Origin: an uncultured Eubacteriales bacterium
GTDB taxonomy: Bacteria > Bacillota > Clostridia > Oscillospirales > Oscillospiraceae
Length of the DNA stretch: 58,839 nucleotides
NCBI GenBank assembly: GCA_900319275.1
Contig: ONNS01000002.1
Coordinates: 1 to 58,839, forward strand
Reading direction: 5' to 3'
The position numbers and the translations under genes are program-made. How positions within the stretch are numbered: position 1 is the stretch's first letter; the number at the start of each line of letters is the position of its first letter. The notes beneath the pieces are model-generated. The model was not told the origin of the DNA. It ran no database searches and worked only from the letters and a program-made list of their open reading frames with translations. Below, one piece after another: positions 8,669 to 17,110 of the stretch.

Positions 8669-9877
8669 TTACTCCTTTTCGACCGGTTCAAAATAGGTAT
8701 CCGGTCTGCCTTTTTCCAGCAGCTCAGAGGCGAACATCACCGTCACCAGATCTTCCGTATCGGAGAGGTTGATAATGTTGTGTGTCCAGCCGGGCTTCAT
8801 GAAAACGCCCTGTATATGATCGCCGGAAACCTCGTACTCCTCGATCTCGTCATTCTTCAGATTGCGCATCTGAATCATGCCGTGACCGTGGACGACGATG
8901 AAGATCTCCCATTTGCTCAGGTGCCAGTGTTCACCTTTTTTGATGCCCGGCTTCGAGACGTTGACAGATACCTGGCCGCGATCGAGCGTACGGATCAGCT
9001 CGGTGAAGCTGCCCCGCTGATCGCAGTTCATCCTGTAATCAAAGACGGTAGCCTCTTTGGGGAGGTATGACAGGTACATCGCAAAGAGCTTCTTTTCAAA
9101 GGAACCGGGCGTTAACGAATGAATGATGAAATCCTGCGGGAAATCGTGGAATTGCTGCAGCAGTTCCACGATCTGGCCCAGTGTGGCTTTATGCTTGATG
9201 GGGCAGTGGCAGTAACGGCCGGCGTCATCCGGTACGGCTTCCACGCCCTCGTAATGGCAGCGATGGGGATGCCCTTCCATCGCATCATAGATCTCCTCGC
9301 AGATGTCGTCGAAGAAGACCATCTCCATCATGACGCTCGGATCGTTGATGGTGATAGCTTCTCCGCGGCTGATGCAGTGACAGAAGGTTGCGACCGCGCT
9401 GTTGTATTTCGGTCGGATCCATTTGCCGAGCATGTTTTCAAAGCGGTAGACATAGACAGGCGCACCGGTTTCCTCACCGTAGCGAAACACCAGCTCTTCC
9501 CCGGCGAGCTTGCTGCGTCCGTATTCCGAGTTGCCGAAACGGCCGGAGAGGGTGGCCTGGACAGAGGAGGTGATGAGAATGGGGGCTTTGTTGCCGTGGC
9601 GCTTGAGTGTGTCGAGGAGGACAGAGGTAAAGCAGAAGTTCCCCTCCATGAACTCAAACTGTTCCTTTGGCCGGTTCACGCCTGCGGCATGGACGATGAA
9701 ATCAGCCTCCGCGCAGAAGCGGTCGAGCTCCTCCCTCGTATTCGAGCGACCGTATTCAAAGATCTGATCGATCGAGAGCATCGGCCTTGTCCTGTTCTTT
9801 CCGTCGCGGATCGCTTTCAGATTCTCTACCAGATTACGGCCTAAGGCCCCGGCCGCACCTGTTACCAGAACATTCAT
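8669..9877 (-). CDS. capF: UDP-2-acetamido-2,6-dideoxy-hexulose reductase CapF (SDR plus cupin)
   Basis: This 402-aa bifunctional protein of the UDP-L-FucNAc pathway has a C-terminal cupin domain for C3 epimerisation and an N-terminal SDR domain that reduces the 4-keto group. Seen: GAAGALG at 7-13, HAAGVNRP, SSVQAT, and the catalytic YGRSK. The C-terminal cupin runs from about 270 to 400 with RGSFTELIRT, KPGIKKGEHWH (metal-binding His) and KPGWTHNIINL. This two-domain layout is diagnostic of CapF/FnlB. The ribosome site is AGGAAAGG. It lies between capE and capG in the same operon. Confidence 0.94.
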   Translation of the reverse strand: MNVLVTGAAGALGRNLVENLKAIRDGKNRTRPMLSIDQIFEYGRSNTREELDRFCAEADFIVHAAGVNRPKEQFEFMEGNFCFTSVLLDTLKRHGNKAPILITSSVQATLSGRFGNSEYGRSKLAGEELVFRYGEETGAPVYVYRFENMLGKWIRPKYNSAVATFCHCISRGEAITINDPSVMMEMVFFDDICEEIYDAMEGHPHRCHYEGVEAVPDDAGRYCHCPIKHKATLGQIVELLQQFHDFPQDFIIHSLTPGSFEKKLFAMYLSYLPKEATVFDYRMNCDQRGSFTELIRTLDRGQVSVNVSKPGIKKGEHWHLSKWEIFIVVHGHGMIQMRNLKNDEIEEYEVSGDHIQGVFMKPGWTHNIINLSDTEDLVTVMFASELLEKGRPDTYFEPVEKE

Positions 9878-9986
9878 ACAATTATCCTTTCCTGCGCTCG
9901 GCGGCCTGACAGGAAGCGCATGCAGCAGCTCCGCTGCTGCGCTGTGTGCCGCTCAAGCCTGCATTCAGAAATAGGGGCGGTACGGA

Positions 9987-11055
9987 TCACGCATCCACAG
10001 CATGCGGCCGGCCTTCCAACTCTTCCTTCACATAATCTGTGGTGAGGATCTTTTTCACGACCCCGTCAACATCCAGCAGCTTGGTATTCGAACTCGTATA
10101 AGCCTCGTCAGCTTCGGTGATCACGGTGCCTTCAATGAAGTATTTATCATAGTTCAGACCGCGGCTATCCATCGGCACGCGGAAATAATCGCCCATGTCA
10201 ACAGACTGGATACGCTCCTCGCGTGTCAGCAGGGTCTCGCTCATTTTTTCACCGTGGCGGTTGCCGATGATTCGGATGCCCGTATCCCCGAACAGCTGCT
10301 GGACGCCCTTGGCCAGGTCTCCGATCGTAGAGGCGTCGGCCTTCTGGACGAACAGATCGCCCGGCTCGGCGTTGACAAAGGCAAACTTGACCAGCTCGAC
10401 AGCTTCGTCCAGGTTCATCAGGAATCTCGTCATATCCGGGTTCGTGATCGTGATCGGGTTGCCGGACTTTATCTGGTCGATGAAGAGCGGGATCACGCTG
10501 CCGCGGCTGCACATCACGTTGCCATAGCGCGTGCAGCAGATGACGGGGCCGCCGCGCTCGGCGCTGACGCGCGCGTTCGCTTTGATGATATGCTCCATCA
10601 TGGCTTTGCTGGTACCCATCGCGTTGATCGGGTAGGCTGCCTTGTCGGTAGACAGGCAGACGACTCTCTCAACGCCGGCATCCATGGCGGCATGGAGGAC
10701 GTTATCCGTGCCGATGACATTCGTTCTGACCGCTTCCATCGGGAAGAACTCACAGCTCGGCACCTGCTTGAGGGCCGCGGCGTGCCAGATATAGCTGACG
10801 TTATACATCGCATCACGGACGGAGTCTTTGTTCCGCACGTCGCCGATGATGAACTTGACTTTATGGGAATAGTCCGGGTATTTCGACTGCAGCGCGTGTC
10901 TCAGACTGTCCTGTTTTTTTCTCATCCCGGCTGAATACCCGGATTTCGGCCACAGAGCTTGTAATAAAGTGGCGCAGGACGGTGCTGCCGAACGACCCCG
11001 TTCCTCCGGTGATAAGCAGAACCTTGCCTTTGATCTGTTCGTTAATATCCAACAT
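9987..11055 (-). pseudogene. capE: UDP-GlcNAc 4,6-dehydratase/5-epimerase CapE, disrupted by +1 base in an A7 run
   Basis: This would be the first step of UDP-L-FucNAc synthesis. The N terminus starts at ATG 11055 (MLDINEQ, after AGAGGA) and reads GKVLLITGGTGSFGSTVLRH and RVFSRDEKK. It then goes off frame at seven consecutive A (plus strand T7, 10914-10920). The neighbouring frame resumes with QDSLRHALQSKYPDYS and continues intact through HAAALKQVPSCE, STDKAA and TRYGNV to the stop. Six A would restore one frame of about 355 aa. The run is not arranged as a standard -1 slippery heptamer; a +1 shift or transcriptional slippage would be required. It is the first gene of the operon, so the defect would block the pathway at entry. 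Confidence 0.85.
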
Positions 11056-11240
11056 GCTGTGTATTCCTCTCTTTCCAAACCTATTTGTCCGGCTTCGCAG
11101 CCGGATTGCGAATACAAGTTTTCCTGCATAAACAGCGGTTATCGAAACCGCGGAAAACGCCGGCGCCGCTGTCGATTTAGTCGATTTAAGATAAGCGAAA
11201 TCGGTTTCCCTGCGCACGCCTGATAAAGATTGTAGTGTAT

Positions 11241-11269
11241 ATATTAGCATGCCCTGCCGATAAAAGCAA
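11241..11269 (-). promoter_or_regulatory. Promoter of the capE-ugd operon
   Basis: On the minus strand TTGCTT is followed by a 17-base spacer and TAATAT. It lies about 190 bases before the capE ATG. The leader between them carries no clear small gene. Confidence 0.6.
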
Positions 11270-11325
11270 GTGCGGGTGTTCCAAGGTTTTTTACTGAAAT
11301 ATCAACGGGAATTGCGTTGCTGTTG

Positions 11326-11354
11326 TTGCAGGAAACGGCGTAATGTGATAGACT
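11326..11354 (+). promoter_or_regulatory. Promoter of the methyltransferase gene
   Basis: TTGCAG, 17 bases, TAGACT; 36 bases before the ATG at 11391. Confidence 0.6.
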
Positions 11355-11390
11355 GTTCTCAATACTTCGAAATGCAGACGGGAGAAAACA

Positions 11391-12173
11391 ATGAGTTATC
11401 TTGAAGAACACTACAGCAACTACGATGAAGAAGGACGGCTGCTGTCCCAACATGGACAGGTTGAATACCTTACCACGATGAAATACATCCGGGACTGCCT
11501 CTCCAAGGTTTCCGAACCGAGCATTCTGGAGGTTGGAGCGGGAACGGGACGGTACAGTGTGACGCTGGCGAAACAGGGGTATCGTGTTTCCGCCGTGGAA
11601 CTGGTTGCGCACAACCTCGCATTGCTGAAAGCAAAACTTGACGGTTCGGAGCCTATTACGGCCATGCAGGGAAACGCGCTGGATTTATCGGTATTTCCGG
11701 ATGCTTCCTTTGATCTGACCATGCTCCTGGGACCGATGTACCACCTCTACACGCGCGAGGATAAAATACAGGCGCTCTCCGAGGCGGTCCGCGTGACGAA
11801 ACCGGGCGGATATATACTGGTTGCGTACTGCATGAATGAACCGACGGTTATCCAGTATGTGTTTTTCTCCAATCATCTGCGCGAAGTGCTGGAACAGAAT
11901 TTGCTCACAAGCGACTGGCATTGCGTCAGCGAACCGAAGGAGATTTTTGAACAGGTACGGACAGAGGATATTGCCTCTCTGGATGCGGAGCTTCCGGTGG
12001 AACGGATCAAGCTGGTTGCAACTGACGGAGCAACGAATTATATTCGAGGATGTATCGATGCCATGGATGAGGAAACCTTCGGCAAGTGGATGGAGTATCA
12101 TTTTGCGATCTGCGAGCGGCAGGATCTGATCGGCGCCTCTCATCATACGCTGGATATACTAAAGAAAAAGTAA
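11391..12173 (+). CDS. Class I SAM-dependent methyltransferase
   Basis: This 260-aa cytosolic protein has the SAM-binding motif I VGAGTGRYS (around residues 46-54), then VSAVEL (motif II, acidic end) and PGGYILVAY (motif VI-like). The fold is the Methyltransf_11/25 type. The C-terminal 100 residues are mostly helical and probably select the substrate, which cannot be named. GGGAGAAA precedes the ATG. It is divergent from the capE operon and stands alone with its own promoter. Confidence 0.85.
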   Translation: MSYLEEHYSNYDEEGRLLSQHGQVEYLTTMKYIRDCLSKVSEPSILEVGAGTGRYSVTLAKQGYRVSAVELVAHNLALLKAKLDGSEPITAMQGNALDLSVFPDASFDLTMLLGPMYHLYTREDKIQALSEAVRVTKPGGYILVAYCMNEPTVIQYVFFSNHLREVLEQNLLTSDWHCVSEPKEIFEQVRTEDIASLDAELPVERIKLVATDGATNYIRGCIDAMDEETFGKWMEYHFAICERQDLIGASHHTLDILKKK

Positions 12174-12428
12174 AGAGGAGTTCTCGTTTTTATGCTAGTG
12201 ATAGAAAATGAAGCTGCTGTTCCTTAACAGATGCACAAGCAGCTGAACAAAAAAGAGCGACAAAATGACCGAACATGAAGAGTACGAGAAAAAAGGCGGT
12301 GTCGATGGCGTTTTTGACGGCAGAGAGGATGCATTCACGAATAAATGCGTGACACGCCTGGAAGCGTTTGCCGGAAGCCTCTCGTCGAAGCAACAAAAAG
12401 GAAAGACCTCCTATCGTTAACAGTTCGT

Positions 12429-12513
12429 ACATATTTCCAGCGAGAATTTTTCAAATATGTCTGATAACATATATACACTATCAAACAAAAGGCGGGTTCG
12501 ACCCGCCTTTTGT
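12429..12513 (+). promoter_or_regulatory. htpG upstream region with inverted repeat and leader hairpin
   Basis: Between 12174 and 12535 there is no convincing gene. An inverted repeat ACATATTT..AAATATGT (12429-12460) overlaps a weak promoter TTTTTC-17-TATATA (12447-12475). An 11-bp GC-rich hairpin with T-rich 3' side (about 12487-12512, AAAAGGCGGGT/ACCCGCCTTTT) follows, 24 bases before the htpG ATG. The hairpin could terminate upstream transcripts or attenuate htpG. No CIRCE element is visible. Confidence 0.4.
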
Positions 12514-12535
12514 ATGCAAGTTGGAGGCAGCCAAA

Positions 12536-14452
12536 ATGGCAAAGAAACAGTTTAAGGCCGAGAGCAAACGTCTGCTCGACCTGATGATCAACTCAATCTA
12601 CACCCACAAGGAGATTTTTCTGCGTGAGCTTCTGTCCAACGCGAGCGACGCCGAGGACAAGCTGGCCTATAAGGCGCTGACTGACAGCAGTCTGAACGTC
12701 AGCCGCGACGATCTGAAAATCATACTGACCGTCGACAAGGAAGCACGCACCCTGACCGTGAGCGACAACGGCATCGGCATGGATAAGGCGTCTCTGGATG
12801 AAAACCTCGGCACGATCTGCCGCAGCGGCTCGCTGCAGTTTAAAAACGAGATGGCGGACGGCGAGAGCGCCGCGGACATCGACGTGATCGGCCAGTTCGG
12901 CGTCGGCTTTTACTCGGCCTTCATGGTGGCCGACGAGATCACCGTGCTCAGCCGCCCGGCCGGGAGTGAACAGGCCTGGCGCTGGAATTCCACCGGCGAG
13001 GACGGCTATACGATCACCGAGGCGGAGAAGGAGACTGTCGGCACCGAGGTCACCGTGCACCTCAAGCCCGACACCGAGGAGGAGAAATACGGCGAGTTCC
13101 TCGAAGAGTACCGCCTGCGCGAGCTCGTGAAGAAGTACAGCGACTATATCCACTATCCGATCCGCATGCTTGTCACAAAGTCCCGCCAGAAGCCGAAGCC
13201 CGAGGATGCGCCCGAGGATTATAAACCCGAGTGGGAGGACTACACCGAGTGGGAGACCCTCAACTCGATGGTGCCGATCTGGCACCGCAAGCAGGACGAG
13301 GTCAGCGACGAGGAATACGCCAATTTCTATCAGGACAAATTCGGCGATTACACGGCGCCGCTACACACGCTGCGCATCGCGGGCGAGGGCACGGTTTCGT
13401 ACGAGGCGCTGCTGTTCATCCCAGCGCACGTCCCCTTTGACTTCTATACCCGCGAGTACGAGAGCGGCCTGCAGCTCTACTCGAACGGCGTTCTAATCAT
13501 GGACAAGTGCTCCGAGCTGCTGCCCGAGTATCTGCGCTTCGTCAAGGGTGTGGTCGATACGCCGGATGTCAGCCTGAACATCAGCCGCGAGATGCTGCAG
13601 CAGACCCGCGAGCTCAAGGTCATCGCCCGCAACCTCGATAAGAAGCTGCGCGCGGAGCTGGAAAAGCTGCAGAAGGAGAACCGCGAGAAGTACGAGAGCT
13701 TCTGGAAGGCTTTCGGCACGGCTGTCAAATACGGCGTGCTGGCCAACTACGGCATGGACAAGGACAAGCTGCAGGATCTGCTGCTGTTCGCGTCTTCAAA
13801 CAACGAAAAGGGCACAACACTCAAGGAATATAAGGAGCGTATGCCGGAGAGCCAGAGCTTTATCTACTACGCCAGCGGCGAGTCGGTCGCGCGGCTGCAG
13901 AAGCTGCCGCAGGCCCAGCGCATTCTCGACGCCGGGTACGAGATCCTCTATCTGACCGAGGATGTGGACGAGTTCTGCATCCAGGCGCTGCGCGAGTACG
14001 ACGGCAAGACGCTCAAGAGTGTGGCCGCCGAGGACGCCCTGCCGCAGACCGACGAGAGCAAGGCCAGGGCCGAGCAGAGCGCCGAGGCGAACAAGGCCGT
14101 GCTTGACTTCGTCAAGGAGACCCTGGGCGAGCGCGTCAAGGCTGTCCGCGTCTCGCAGATCCTCCGCGACAGCGCCGCCTGCATGACCGCCGACGGTACG
14201 CTCTCGCTGGAGATGGAGAAGACCCTGCGCCGCCAGAACCCGGAGATGAAGGACATCAAGGCCGAGCGCGTACTCGAGCTCAACGCCGAGAATCCGGCCT
14301 TCACGGCCCTGCGCACTGCCTTTGAGGCGGAGGATAAGGACAAGGCCGCCGACTATGCCGAGCTGCTCTACGGCCAGGCGCTGCTGATGGCCGACCTCCC
14401 GCTCGAGGATCCGAGCCGTTTCACCGCGCTGATCAGCAAGCTGATGGTCTGA
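12536..14452 (+). CDS. htpG: Molecular chaperone HtpG (Hsp90)
   Basis: This 638-aa ATP-dependent cytosolic chaperone, probably dimeric, has the GHKL ATPase motifs NASDAEDKL (about 31-39; Leu is more usual in place of the Glu), DNGIGMD and GQFGVGFYSAFMVAD. The middle domain holds the client-binding region and catalytic Arg segment (SREMLQQTRELK), followed by the C-terminal dimerisation domain. The start is ATG 12536, nine bases after TTGGAGG; the frame stays open upstream but lacks a ribosome site there. It is monocistronic and closed by a strong terminator. Confidence 0.96.
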   Translation: MAKKQFKAESKRLLDLMINSIYTHKEIFLRELLSNASDAEDKLAYKALTDSSLNVSRDDLKIILTVDKEARTLTVSDNGIGMDKASLDENLGTICRSGSLQFKNEMADGESAADIDVIGQFGVGFYSAFMVADEITVLSRPAGSEQAWRWNSTGEDGYTITEAEKETVGTEVTVHLKPDTEEEKYGEFLEEYRLRELVKKYSDYIHYPIRMLVTKSRQKPKPEDAPEDYKPEWEDYTEWETLNSMVPIWHRKQDEVSDEEYANFYQDKFGDYTAPLHTLRIAGEGTVSYEALLFIPAHVPFDFYTREYESGLQLYSNGVLIMDKCSELLPEYLRFVKGVVDTPDVSLNISREMLQQTRELKVIARNLDKKLRAELEKLQKENREKYESFWKAFGTAVKYGVLANYGMDKDKLQDLLLFASSNNEKGTTLKEYKERMPESQSFIYYASGESVARLQKLPQAQRILDAGYEILYLTEDVDEFCIQALREYDGKTLKSVAAEDALPQTDESKARAEQSAEANKAVLDFVKETLGERVKAVRVSQILRDSAACMTADGTLSLEMEKTLRRQNPEMKDIKAERVLELNAENPAFTALRTAFEAEDKDKAADYAELLYGQALLMADLPLEDPSRFTALISKLMV

Positions 14453-14467
14453 TACTGAATATAAAAT

Positions 14468-14505
14468 AATTCCACGTCCGAACAATTCGGACGTGGAATT
14501 TTTTT
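14468..14505 (+). terminator. Rho-independent terminator of htpG
   Basis: AATTCCACGTCCGAA, loop CAA, and a perfect 15-bp complement are followed by T to 14505. It lies 16 bases after the htpG stop. Confidence 0.93.
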
Positions 14506-14514
14506 ATCGAACTC

Positions 14515-14725
14515 ATACTGATACCCGATAGAAAGTAGACAAAGATTTGCGAGACAGAACGGCCCAGGCCGCCCTCTCTTGCCGCTACGCGGCAATTCAC
14601 CTTGTTGGGCCAGACGAGGCGGAGCCCGCAGCGAATAATGGAGAACTATTTGCAAGGGCTTCAACGATGTATGGCTCAATTCTGGCCGCAAAGATTGTCT
14701 TGTTTTTATTGGGTATCAGTATCAG
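14515..14725. mobile_element. MITE-like element with 35-40 bp terminal inverted repeats
   Basis: The left end CATACTGATACCC..GACAAAG..TTGCG (14514-14551) is an imperfect inverted copy of the right end (14686-14725, ending GGGTATCAGTATCAG). About 135 bp lie inside, with a TTGCCGC/GCGGCAA hairpin near 14579-14595 and no coding frame. The right 15 bases are identical to the right end at 5114-5128. GTAGACAAAG next to the left end also occurs in the 4603-5128 ends, so both belong to one family. Confidence 0.7.
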
Positions 14726-15312
14726 GACCGGCCTGTGCCCGAAGCCATGGTAAAGGGCTGGCTGATGATATCCTCGGTGGTGACATTGTTGCCATTGGCA
14801 GCCGTCACGGTGACAACATAGGTGTAAGAGCCCGGGTTAAGACCGCCAAAGAACAGATAATTGTTGATCGTGGTGCTCAGATCGCATTCCGCACTCTCCG
14901 GATTAAAGATGCGGGAGGACTGGACAGCCTTGCCGTTCTCGTCGAGGATCTTGCCGACGACACTGTTGATCGTACCGATGCTTGTGGAGACGATGCCCTG
15001 GATCATAAAGGGATTGCCCTGCTTGAGCTCACTGGGATAGGTGGCGTCGCGGATCGTAATGATCGGGAGCTGGGGATCGGGCGTCGGTGCGGGTTCCGGC
15101 GTCGGCTCGGGCGTCGGTTCGGGGGTGGGAACCGGTGTCGGGGCGGGTGTGGGCGCGGCTGTCGGCTCGCTCGTCTCGATGATGATCGTCTCAGGCGTGG
15201 GCTCCACCGTTACGGCGGGAGGAACCGTAGCCACGGGCTTCTGAACTCCGGTGCAGGCTGTACAGCTGATAACGAGCATGAGCGTGAGAATCAGTAAAAC
15301 AGATTTTTTCAT
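14722..15312 (-). CDS. Surface lipoprotein with Pro/Thr-rich linker
   Basis: This exported protein is predicted to be lipid-anchored: MKKSVLLILTLMLVISCTAC is a lipoprotein signal with a lipobox cysteine at residue 17 or 20. A PT/EP repeat linker (TPAPTPVPTPEPTPEP and similar) spans roughly residues 35-80. A C-terminal domain of about 110 residues, probably Ig-like beta, follows (LKQGNPFMIQG, GSYTYVVTVTAANG). The start is ATG 15312 because AGGAG lies six bases upstream; an ATG five codons earlier lacks a site. Ligand unknown. The stop codon lies inside the right end of the adjacent MITE-like element. Confidence 0.82.
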   Translation of the reverse strand: MKKSVLLILTLMLVISCTACTGVQKPVATVPPAVTVEPTPETIIIETSEPTAAPTPAPTPVPTPEPTPEPTPEPAPTPDPQLPIITIRDATYPSELKQGNPFMIQGIVSTSIGTINSVVGKILDENGKAVQSSRIFNPESAECDLSTTINNYLFFGGLNPGSYTYVVTVTAANGNNVTTEDIISQPFTMASGTGRS

Positions 15313-15370
15313 AAGCGCTCCTTTCATGCATATAGACTATGCGGATGTCCCAATGTCATATACACAATAT

Positions 15371-15399
15371 ATTGTAGCATTTTTTGTCGAATCCGTCAA
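15371..15399 (-). promoter_or_regulatory. Promoter of the lipoprotein gene
   Basis: On the minus strand TTGACG, 17 bases, TACAAT; about 60 bases before the ATG at 15312. Confidence 0.7.
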
Positions 15400-15443
15400 T
15401 TCCTAAACCGCTGCGGTACGCAGTATCCGGTGTGAAATAATGC

Positions 15444-15478
15444 AAAAAGGGGCTGTCTATTGAGACAACCCCTTTTTG
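15444..15478 (-). terminator. Terminator of the DUF6465-type gene
   Basis: AAAAAGGGG and TGTCT pair with AGACA and CCCCTTTTT around a short loop. T-runs on both sides make it usable in either direction. It lies 15 bases after the stop at 15493. Confidence 0.85.
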
Positions 15479-15492
15479 CTGCGCTTGCAGAA

Positions 15493-15801
15493 TTACAGCT
15501 CGACCTTGAAAGCGTCGGAGCCCTCACCGTTGACGGTGTAGTAAGCGGCGCCCTCTTCGGGCTTGACATAGATCGCGATCTCGGCGCCGGCGGGGGCGTT
15601 GGCGGCCTTGGTGACCTTCTCGCTCAGCGCGGAAATGTCAAACTCATTGCCGTTGAACTGCAGCAGGGTCTTCACTGCGGCAGCCTTCGGTGCGGTCTTT
15701 CTGGGAGCGCGGGGCTTCTTCACGGTTTCGACAGCAGGAGCCGCAGTCTCGGCAACAGGGGCCTTGGCGGCCTTCGCGGTCGTTTTCTTAGCAGCAGGCA
15801 T
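15493..15801 (-). CDS. DUF6465-type small basic protein with histone-H1-like tail
   Basis: This 102-aa protein has a Lys/Ala/Pro-rich N-terminal tail (1-44, AAKKTTAKAAKAP, KKPRAPRKTAPK). A compact domain of about 58 residues follows (LLQFNGNEFDISALSEKV, AIYVKPEEGAAYYTVNGEG) and matches my recollection of the DUF6465 family of Clostridia. Function is not known; the tail suggests nucleic acid or polyanion binding. GGAGG lies nine bases before the ATG. It is monocistronic with its own promoter and terminator. GlgA in this window carries a very similar tail. Confidence 0.8.
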   Translation of the reverse strand: MPAAKKTTAKAAKAPVAETAAPAVETVKKPRAPRKTAPKAAAVKTLLQFNGNEFDISALSEKVTKAANAPAGAEIAIYVKPEEGAAYYTVNGEGSDAFKVEL

Positions 15802-15865
15802 TGTATATTACCTCCATTTATTTTCTGTATGGTACAGGCGTGATTTGCTTCCTATACAGCAGAAG

Positions 15866-15894
15866 ATTGTACTCTGTTCCAAGACAAGAATCAA
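15866..15894 (-). promoter_or_regulatory. Promoter of the DUF6465-type gene
   Basis: On the minus strand TTGATT, 17 bases, TACAAT; about 65 bases before the ATG. Confidence 0.7.
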
Positions 15895-16016
15895 TCAGCG
15901 TTTTGTACAAAAAATCGAAATTTTTACCTATACTATCGAAAGAATGCGGTTAATATTTCATGATCAGGCTGAAAAGCGTCTCAATACCTCGGCTTCGATA
16001 TTTTATTAACAAATGC

Positions 16017-16045
16017 TTGAATCGCATTGACAATTGACGTATAAT
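16017..16045 (+). promoter_or_regulatory. Promoter of the 16167 membrane protein / pgsA unit
   Basis: TTGAAT, 17 bases, TATAAT, a near-consensus sigma-A promoter. The leader to the ATG at 16167 is about 115 bases. Confidence 0.75.
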
Positions 16046-16166
16046 ACATTAATAACTGTCGAAGGATGAAAGATTTTTTTGCCGCCCCTATGCCCGGCAC
16101 GGCAATACAGCACGGTTTCTTGCCGCGTACACGGTGCAGCGGACGATTCAGAGAGGAAGAGAGAGC

Positions 16167-17048
16167 ATGGATACCGGATTGAAAACAAGAGAGAAAACCA
16201 CAGCTTATGTGATAAAGATTGCGATTGCGGCCATTCTGGCGCTTGTCAGCATTTTTGTGATCGCGCCGCGCGTTTCGTCGGCGGCGTTCTTTTCCGGGAC
16301 GATTGCATCGCTGGAAAAGGTGAGGAGCGTTGTTCTCGGCCTGACCGGAGCCTCCACCGCGGCCTCAGCCGCGATCACGCTGCTGCCGGATGATATCTGC
16401 AGCCCGATCGCCAGTCAGCTGATGGATCTGACCGACGACTTCATGATCATATTGTGCGCGGTCTATTTTGAAAAATACATGCTGACAGTGATCGGCTACC
16501 TGTCGTTCACATTTATTATCCCGGCATCGATGGGACTGTATGCTGTCAATGTATTCCTCAGAAAGGAGCGGCTGCGGGCACTTGCGATCAAGCTGTGCGT
16601 GTTTGGCATATGCGCGTTTCTCGTGATACCGGTCAGCGTCAAGGTGTCAGAGCTGATCAATGAGACACACCGCGACTCGATACAAGCTACCATCAGCGCC
16701 GCGGAGGAGAGCGTGGCCGAGATCGAATCGGCGTCCAGATCCGTAGAGGCAGAGGAGCTGCAAAACGAGAAAAAGAACGTCTTTCAAAAGCTGTTCGAGG
16801 CTGTGGAGGGCGGTTTGGAGACGATTTCTCAAAATGTAACGATGGTCACGGAAAAGCTCAAGCGGATCGTAGATAATTTCATTGACGCGCTGGCCGTCCT
16901 GATCGTGACCTCGTGCGTCATACCGCTGGCGATCGCCGCGATTTTCGTATGGCTCATCAAGGTACTCTTTCGCCTAGAGATCACCGTGCCGGAACTGCGC
17001 CGGAGGCACGGTCACGCCCACAGGTATGAAGAGAACAACTATTACTGA
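16167..17048 (+). CDS. Multi-pass membrane protein of unknown function
   Basis: I do not recognise this 293-aa protein. It shows hydrophobic segments at about 11-32, 90-130 (probably two) and 138-160. A charged, coiled-coil-like stretch with many Glu and Ser follows (about 170-245, QATISAAEESVAEIESASRS), then a last membrane helix near 255-275 and a short basic His-rich tail. The start is ATG 16167 after GAGAGGAAGAG; an ATG 11 codons earlier has no site. It is 62 bases upstream of the phosphatidyltransferase gene and likely co-transcribed, which may hint at an envelope role. Confidence 0.72.
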   Translation: MDTGLKTREKTTAYVIKIAIAAILALVSIFVIAPRVSSAAFFSGTIASLEKVRSVVLGLTGASTAASAAITLLPDDICSPIASQLMDLTDDFMIILCAVYFEKYMLTVIGYLSFTFIIPASMGLYAVNVFLRKERLRALAIKLCVFGICAFLVIPVSVKVSELINETHRDSIQATISAAEESVAEIESASRSVEAEELQNEKKNVFQKLFEAVEGGLETISQNVTMVTEKLKRIVDNFIDALAVLIVTSCVIPLAIAAIFVWLIKVLFRLEITVPELRRRHGHAHRYEENNYY

Positions 17049-17110
17049 TCGAAATTGCCCCGCTGGACATCTGGGCCGGCGCTGAACGAACGAGGGAGTT
17101 ATAATCAACG

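Noticed and set aside
10914-10920. Programmed -1 ribosomal frameshift in capE
   Set aside because: Restoring the frame needs +1 (or -2), and the phase of the A7 run does not match the X XXY YYZ arrangement; no stimulatory structure is evident.
12190-12432. Small frames on both strands between the methyltransferase and htpG
   Set aside because: An 80-codon minus frame and a 52-codon plus frame (12265-12423) overlap each other; neither has a good ribosome site or recognisable domain.
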